NCBI GenBank assembly: GCA_037132275.1
Contig: JBAXPK010000039.1
Coordinates: 1 to 24,447 of the forward strand
DNA from: JAABPW01 sp037132275
Lineage (GTDB): Bacteria; Verrucomicrobiota; Kiritimatiellia; CAIKKV01; CAITUY01
Length of the DNA: 24,447 nt
Direction: 5' to 3'
Part shown: positions 22,924-24,447 of the stretch, piece by piece
How positions within the stretch are numbered: the first letter of the stretch is position 1
Layout: each line of letters begins with the position of its first letter
Notes under the pieces: generated by a model
Seen by the model: only the letters and a program-made list of their open reading frames with translations
The model's database searches: none
Told to the model about the DNA's origin: nothing
Program-made: the position numbers and the translations under genes

Positions 22924-23843
22924 CAGTCCCCGATGCGTCCCGGAAAATCAAAACTCGAAAGCGGGGAAACGCGCTTGGATTTTGGTTTTTCAAGGCGAGC
23001 ATGCGCTGGGTTGGGTTGCGGGGCGCCTATGGGTTGCTTGCGTTCGTGGGCCTTCATTATCTCCTCTTTGATCGCGCGGCGGTGCGCGCCACATTGGCGT
23101 ATGTCCGACGCAGGTTTCCCGAGCACGGCTGGGGGCGGCAACGCTGGGATGTCTATCGTCTTTTTATCAGTCAGGGCGTGACCCTGATTGATCGCGGATA
23201 TCTGTTACAGGGTGGTCCCGGAATGCGATCCCGGCTCACCGGCATGGATAAAATCGCGGATCTGCTGGCCACGGGGCAGGGGTTTGTGCTCCTGATGGCG
23301 CATCTGGGTAACTGGCAGGTGGTGATGACGGCGCTGACGAAATTTAATCGCAAGGTTTATCTGGTGATGCGGCCGGAAGATAATCCGGCGGTGGCCGAGA
23401 CCTTGAAGATCAGCCATGACTCAGGGAACATTTCGATCATTTCGCCCGAGGGAGCGTTGGGTGGGGTGGTGGAGATTATGGAGGCCTTAAAGAGCGGCGG
23501 GATTGTCTCGATCATGGGCGACCGGAGTTATTCCTTCAGCGCCGTGGATGTGCAATTTCTGGGCGATCAGGCGCGTTTTTCCTGTGGCGCCTTCCATATT
23601 GCGGCCATGGCGCGCTGTCCGGTGGTGGCGTTACTGGCGGCCAAAACCGCGGTCTATGATTATGAGGTCAACGTGGCGGGCGTTTTTCACCCGCTCTATC
23701 ATGGCCGGGCAAAGAAGCAGGAGCAGTTGCGAGACTGGGTTCAAACCTTTGCCCGCGTCATGGAAGAATATGTCAGGCAGTATCCCTACCAGTGTTTCCT
23801 ATTCTACGATATCTGGAGTGAGGCGGGAAAGCCAGCATCGTGA
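22920..23843 (+). CDS. LpxL/HtrB-type lysophospholipid acyltransferase family protein
   Basis: A 307-residue protein of the LpxL-type family: a hydrophobic N-terminal stretch (GAYGLLAFVGLHYLLF), VLLMAHLGNWQVV, KVYLVMRPED, GGIVSIMGDRSY and CPVVALLA. The catalytic pattern of the family is His-x4-Glu/Asp (HFGNWE in LpxL); here it is His128-LGNW-Gln133, so the acid is changed. It would transfer an acyl chain to a lipid or sugar acceptor if active. In aryl polyene clusters a GT2 and such an acyltransferase are often fused; here they are separate genes with the OmpV-type gene between. Last gene of the operon, overlapping the previous by ATGA. Confidence 0.88.
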   Translation: MTVPDASRKIKTRKRGNALGFWFFKASMRWVGLRGAYGLLAFVGLHYLLFDRAAVRATLAYVRRRFPEHGWGRQRWDVYRLFISQGVTLIDRGYLLQGGPGMRSRLTGMDKIADLLATGQGFVLLMAHLGNWQVVMTALTKFNRKVYLVMRPEDNPAVAETLKISHDSGNISIISPEGALGGVVEIMEALKSGGIVSIMGDRSYSFSAVDVQFLGDQARFSCGAFHIAAMARCPVVALLAAKTAVYDYEVNVAGVFHPLYHGRAKKQEQLRDWVQTFARVMEEYVRQYPYQCFLFYDIWSEAGKPAS

Positions 23844-23868
23844 CAATCCGACAGGACTGTGCTAGGCT
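23840..23868 (+). promoter_or_regulatory. Candidate extended -10 promoter for the HicBA pair
   Basis: GTGACA (23840-23845) and TAGGCT (23863-23868) are separated by 17 bases, with TG one base before the -10. It lies between the acyltransferase stop and the antitoxin gene. Tentative. Confidence 0.3.
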
Positions 23869-23893
23869 TTAATAGAAATCGGGAGAATGAATA

Positions 23894-24103
23894 ATGAATG
23901 AACTCGTGTTTGAGGTTACACAAGAAGTGGATGGGGGCTTCGTTGCTGAATGTCTGAGCGAAAGCATCTTTACGCAAGCCGACACATGGAATGAACTACG
24001 GCAGAATGTTCAGGAGGCCATTAGCGCCTTTTATTTCGACCAACCACATCCTTCGGCCGTTCGATTACATCTGGTTCGTGACGAGGTTTTGGCTGCCGTA
24101 TGA
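23894..24103 (+). CDS. HicB-like antitoxin
   Basis: A 69-residue protein beginning MNELVFEVTQEVDGGFVAECLSE, then FTQADTWNELRQNVQEAISAFYF: the short degenerate RNase H-like HicB fold without an added DNA-binding domain. It would bind and neutralise the HicA toxin encoded immediately downstream, with which it overlaps by ATGA. GGGAGA at 23881-23886 is a reasonable ribosome binding site. The order antitoxin then toxin is the inverse of some HicAB loci but is also common. Confidence 0.85.
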   Translation: MNELVFEVTQEVDGGFVAECLSESIFTQADTWNELRQNVQEAISAFYFDQPHPSAVRLHLVRDEVLAAV

Positions 24104-24339
24104 AACTGCCGCGAGATCTCAGCGGAATGGATCTAGTCAAAGTGCTGTGCCGGAGTTGGGGCTATCAGAAAGTCAACCAAGTTGGCAGTCATATCGTTCT
24201 GCAAACGGAAATTCCTTCTTCTCATCGCATCGCAATCCCGGCTCATGCCAGCTTAAGAATAGGAACCCTCAACGCGATCTTGCACGCGGTGGCGGACCAC
24301 AAGGGAATCATGCGTGAAGATATCGTAAAATCTCTGTAA
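24100..24339 (+). CDS. HicA-like mRNA interferase toxin
   Basis: A 79-residue double-stranded-RNA-binding-like protein: KLPRDLSGMDLVKVLCRSWGYQKVNQVGSHIVL, with the conserved GSH catalytic His, and SHRIAIPAHASLRIGTLNAIL matching the IPxHxxLxxGTLxxIL signature. HicA toxins cleave mRNA until bound by HicB. The start overlaps the antitoxin stop. Complete and apparently intact. Confidence 0.92.
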   Translation: MKLPRDLSGMDLVKVLCRSWGYQKVNQVGSHIVLQTEIPSSHRIAIPAHASLRIGTLNAILHAVADHKGIMREDIVKSL

Positions 24340-24382
24340 AGATTCCAGCCAAAGCCAGTCAACGCTTCAGATTGCCTGTCCC

Positions 24383-24406
24383 TCGATTTCTTTTGAAAGA
24401 AATTGA
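24383..24406. repeat. Imperfect palindrome downstream of hicA
   Basis: ATTTCTTT-TG-AAAGAAAT with further imperfect pairing outward (TCG/TGA). It lies 43 bases after the hicA stop. It may be a weak hairpin or an operator of the gene beyond the window; nothing else is seen in 24340-24447. Confidence 0.35.
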
Positions 24407-24447
24407 AGATCATGTCCGCCGGTTGTCGGCAAGCCTTCCCCATGTCC

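Noticed and set aside
24243..24443. 66-residue minus-strand frame at the right end
   Set aside because: It runs mostly antisense to the intact hicA gene and shows no family features.

Overview
The window reads as a chromosomal segment of a GC-rich Gram-negative bacterium. An outer-membrane OmpV-type protein, an LpxL-type acyltransferase, signal peptides and a lipobox support Gram-negative. The gene style (large secreted proteins of unknown function, weak Shine-Dalgarno sites, B12-radical SAM enzymes, dispersed repeats inside genes) suggests the Planctomycetes-Verrucomicrobia-Chlamydiae group, perhaps Kiritimatiellota or Verrucomicrobiota. That placement is inference and rests on no marker gene.

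Layout. 1-1458: a lower-GC cassette with the 3' part of a three-Cys-motif partner (TcmP-like) gene and its radical SAM-like Gp37/Gp68-type partner. 1511-2863 (minus): a DUF202 membrane protein behind a secreted protein of unknown function. 3007-6294 (plus): NfeD/YuaF-like membrane protein, flotillin and a DEAD-box RNA helicase, tightly packed. 6299-8238: a compact AT-richer restriction-modification pair (C5 cytosine methyltransferase and PmeII-type endonuclease) that starts 4 bases after the helicase stop. 8293-11507: HrpB helicase and a lipoprotein cyclophilin. 11686-15345 (minus): secreted protein, a zinc-ribbon/SDR fusion, and a LacI-type DNA-binding domain joined to a very long proline-rich tail.

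15433-23843 (plus): nine genes, almost all overlapping by ATGA, which look like one operon. Order: hotdog dehydratase, hotdog thioesterase, beta-ketoacyl synthase, a short ketosynthase-like protein without the active-site cysteine, two B12-binding-type radical SAM enzymes, a GT2 glycosyltransferase fused to DUF2062, an OmpV/MipA-type outer-membrane protein, and an LpxL-type acyltransferase. The dehydratase/thioesterase/ketosynthase/glycosyltransferase/acyltransferase set resembles aryl-polyene-type clusters, but two radical SAM enzymes are added, and no ACP, ketoreductase, ligase, ammonia-lyase or MMPL exporter lies in the window. This is the best candidate for an undescribed system: a pathway building an unusual fatty-acyl or polyene lipid anchored at the envelope. 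The window closes with a HicB/HicA toxin-antitoxin pair.

A second theme is repeat DNA inside coding sequence. A 27-bp tandem repeat sits in the ketosynthase gene, a palindromic dispersed repeat encodes the N-terminus of the glycosyltransferase, and a heptamer array plus an inverted repeat lies exactly at the junction of the LacI-type domain and its proline-rich tail. A 20-bp palindrome-like element occurs at both ends of that same gene.
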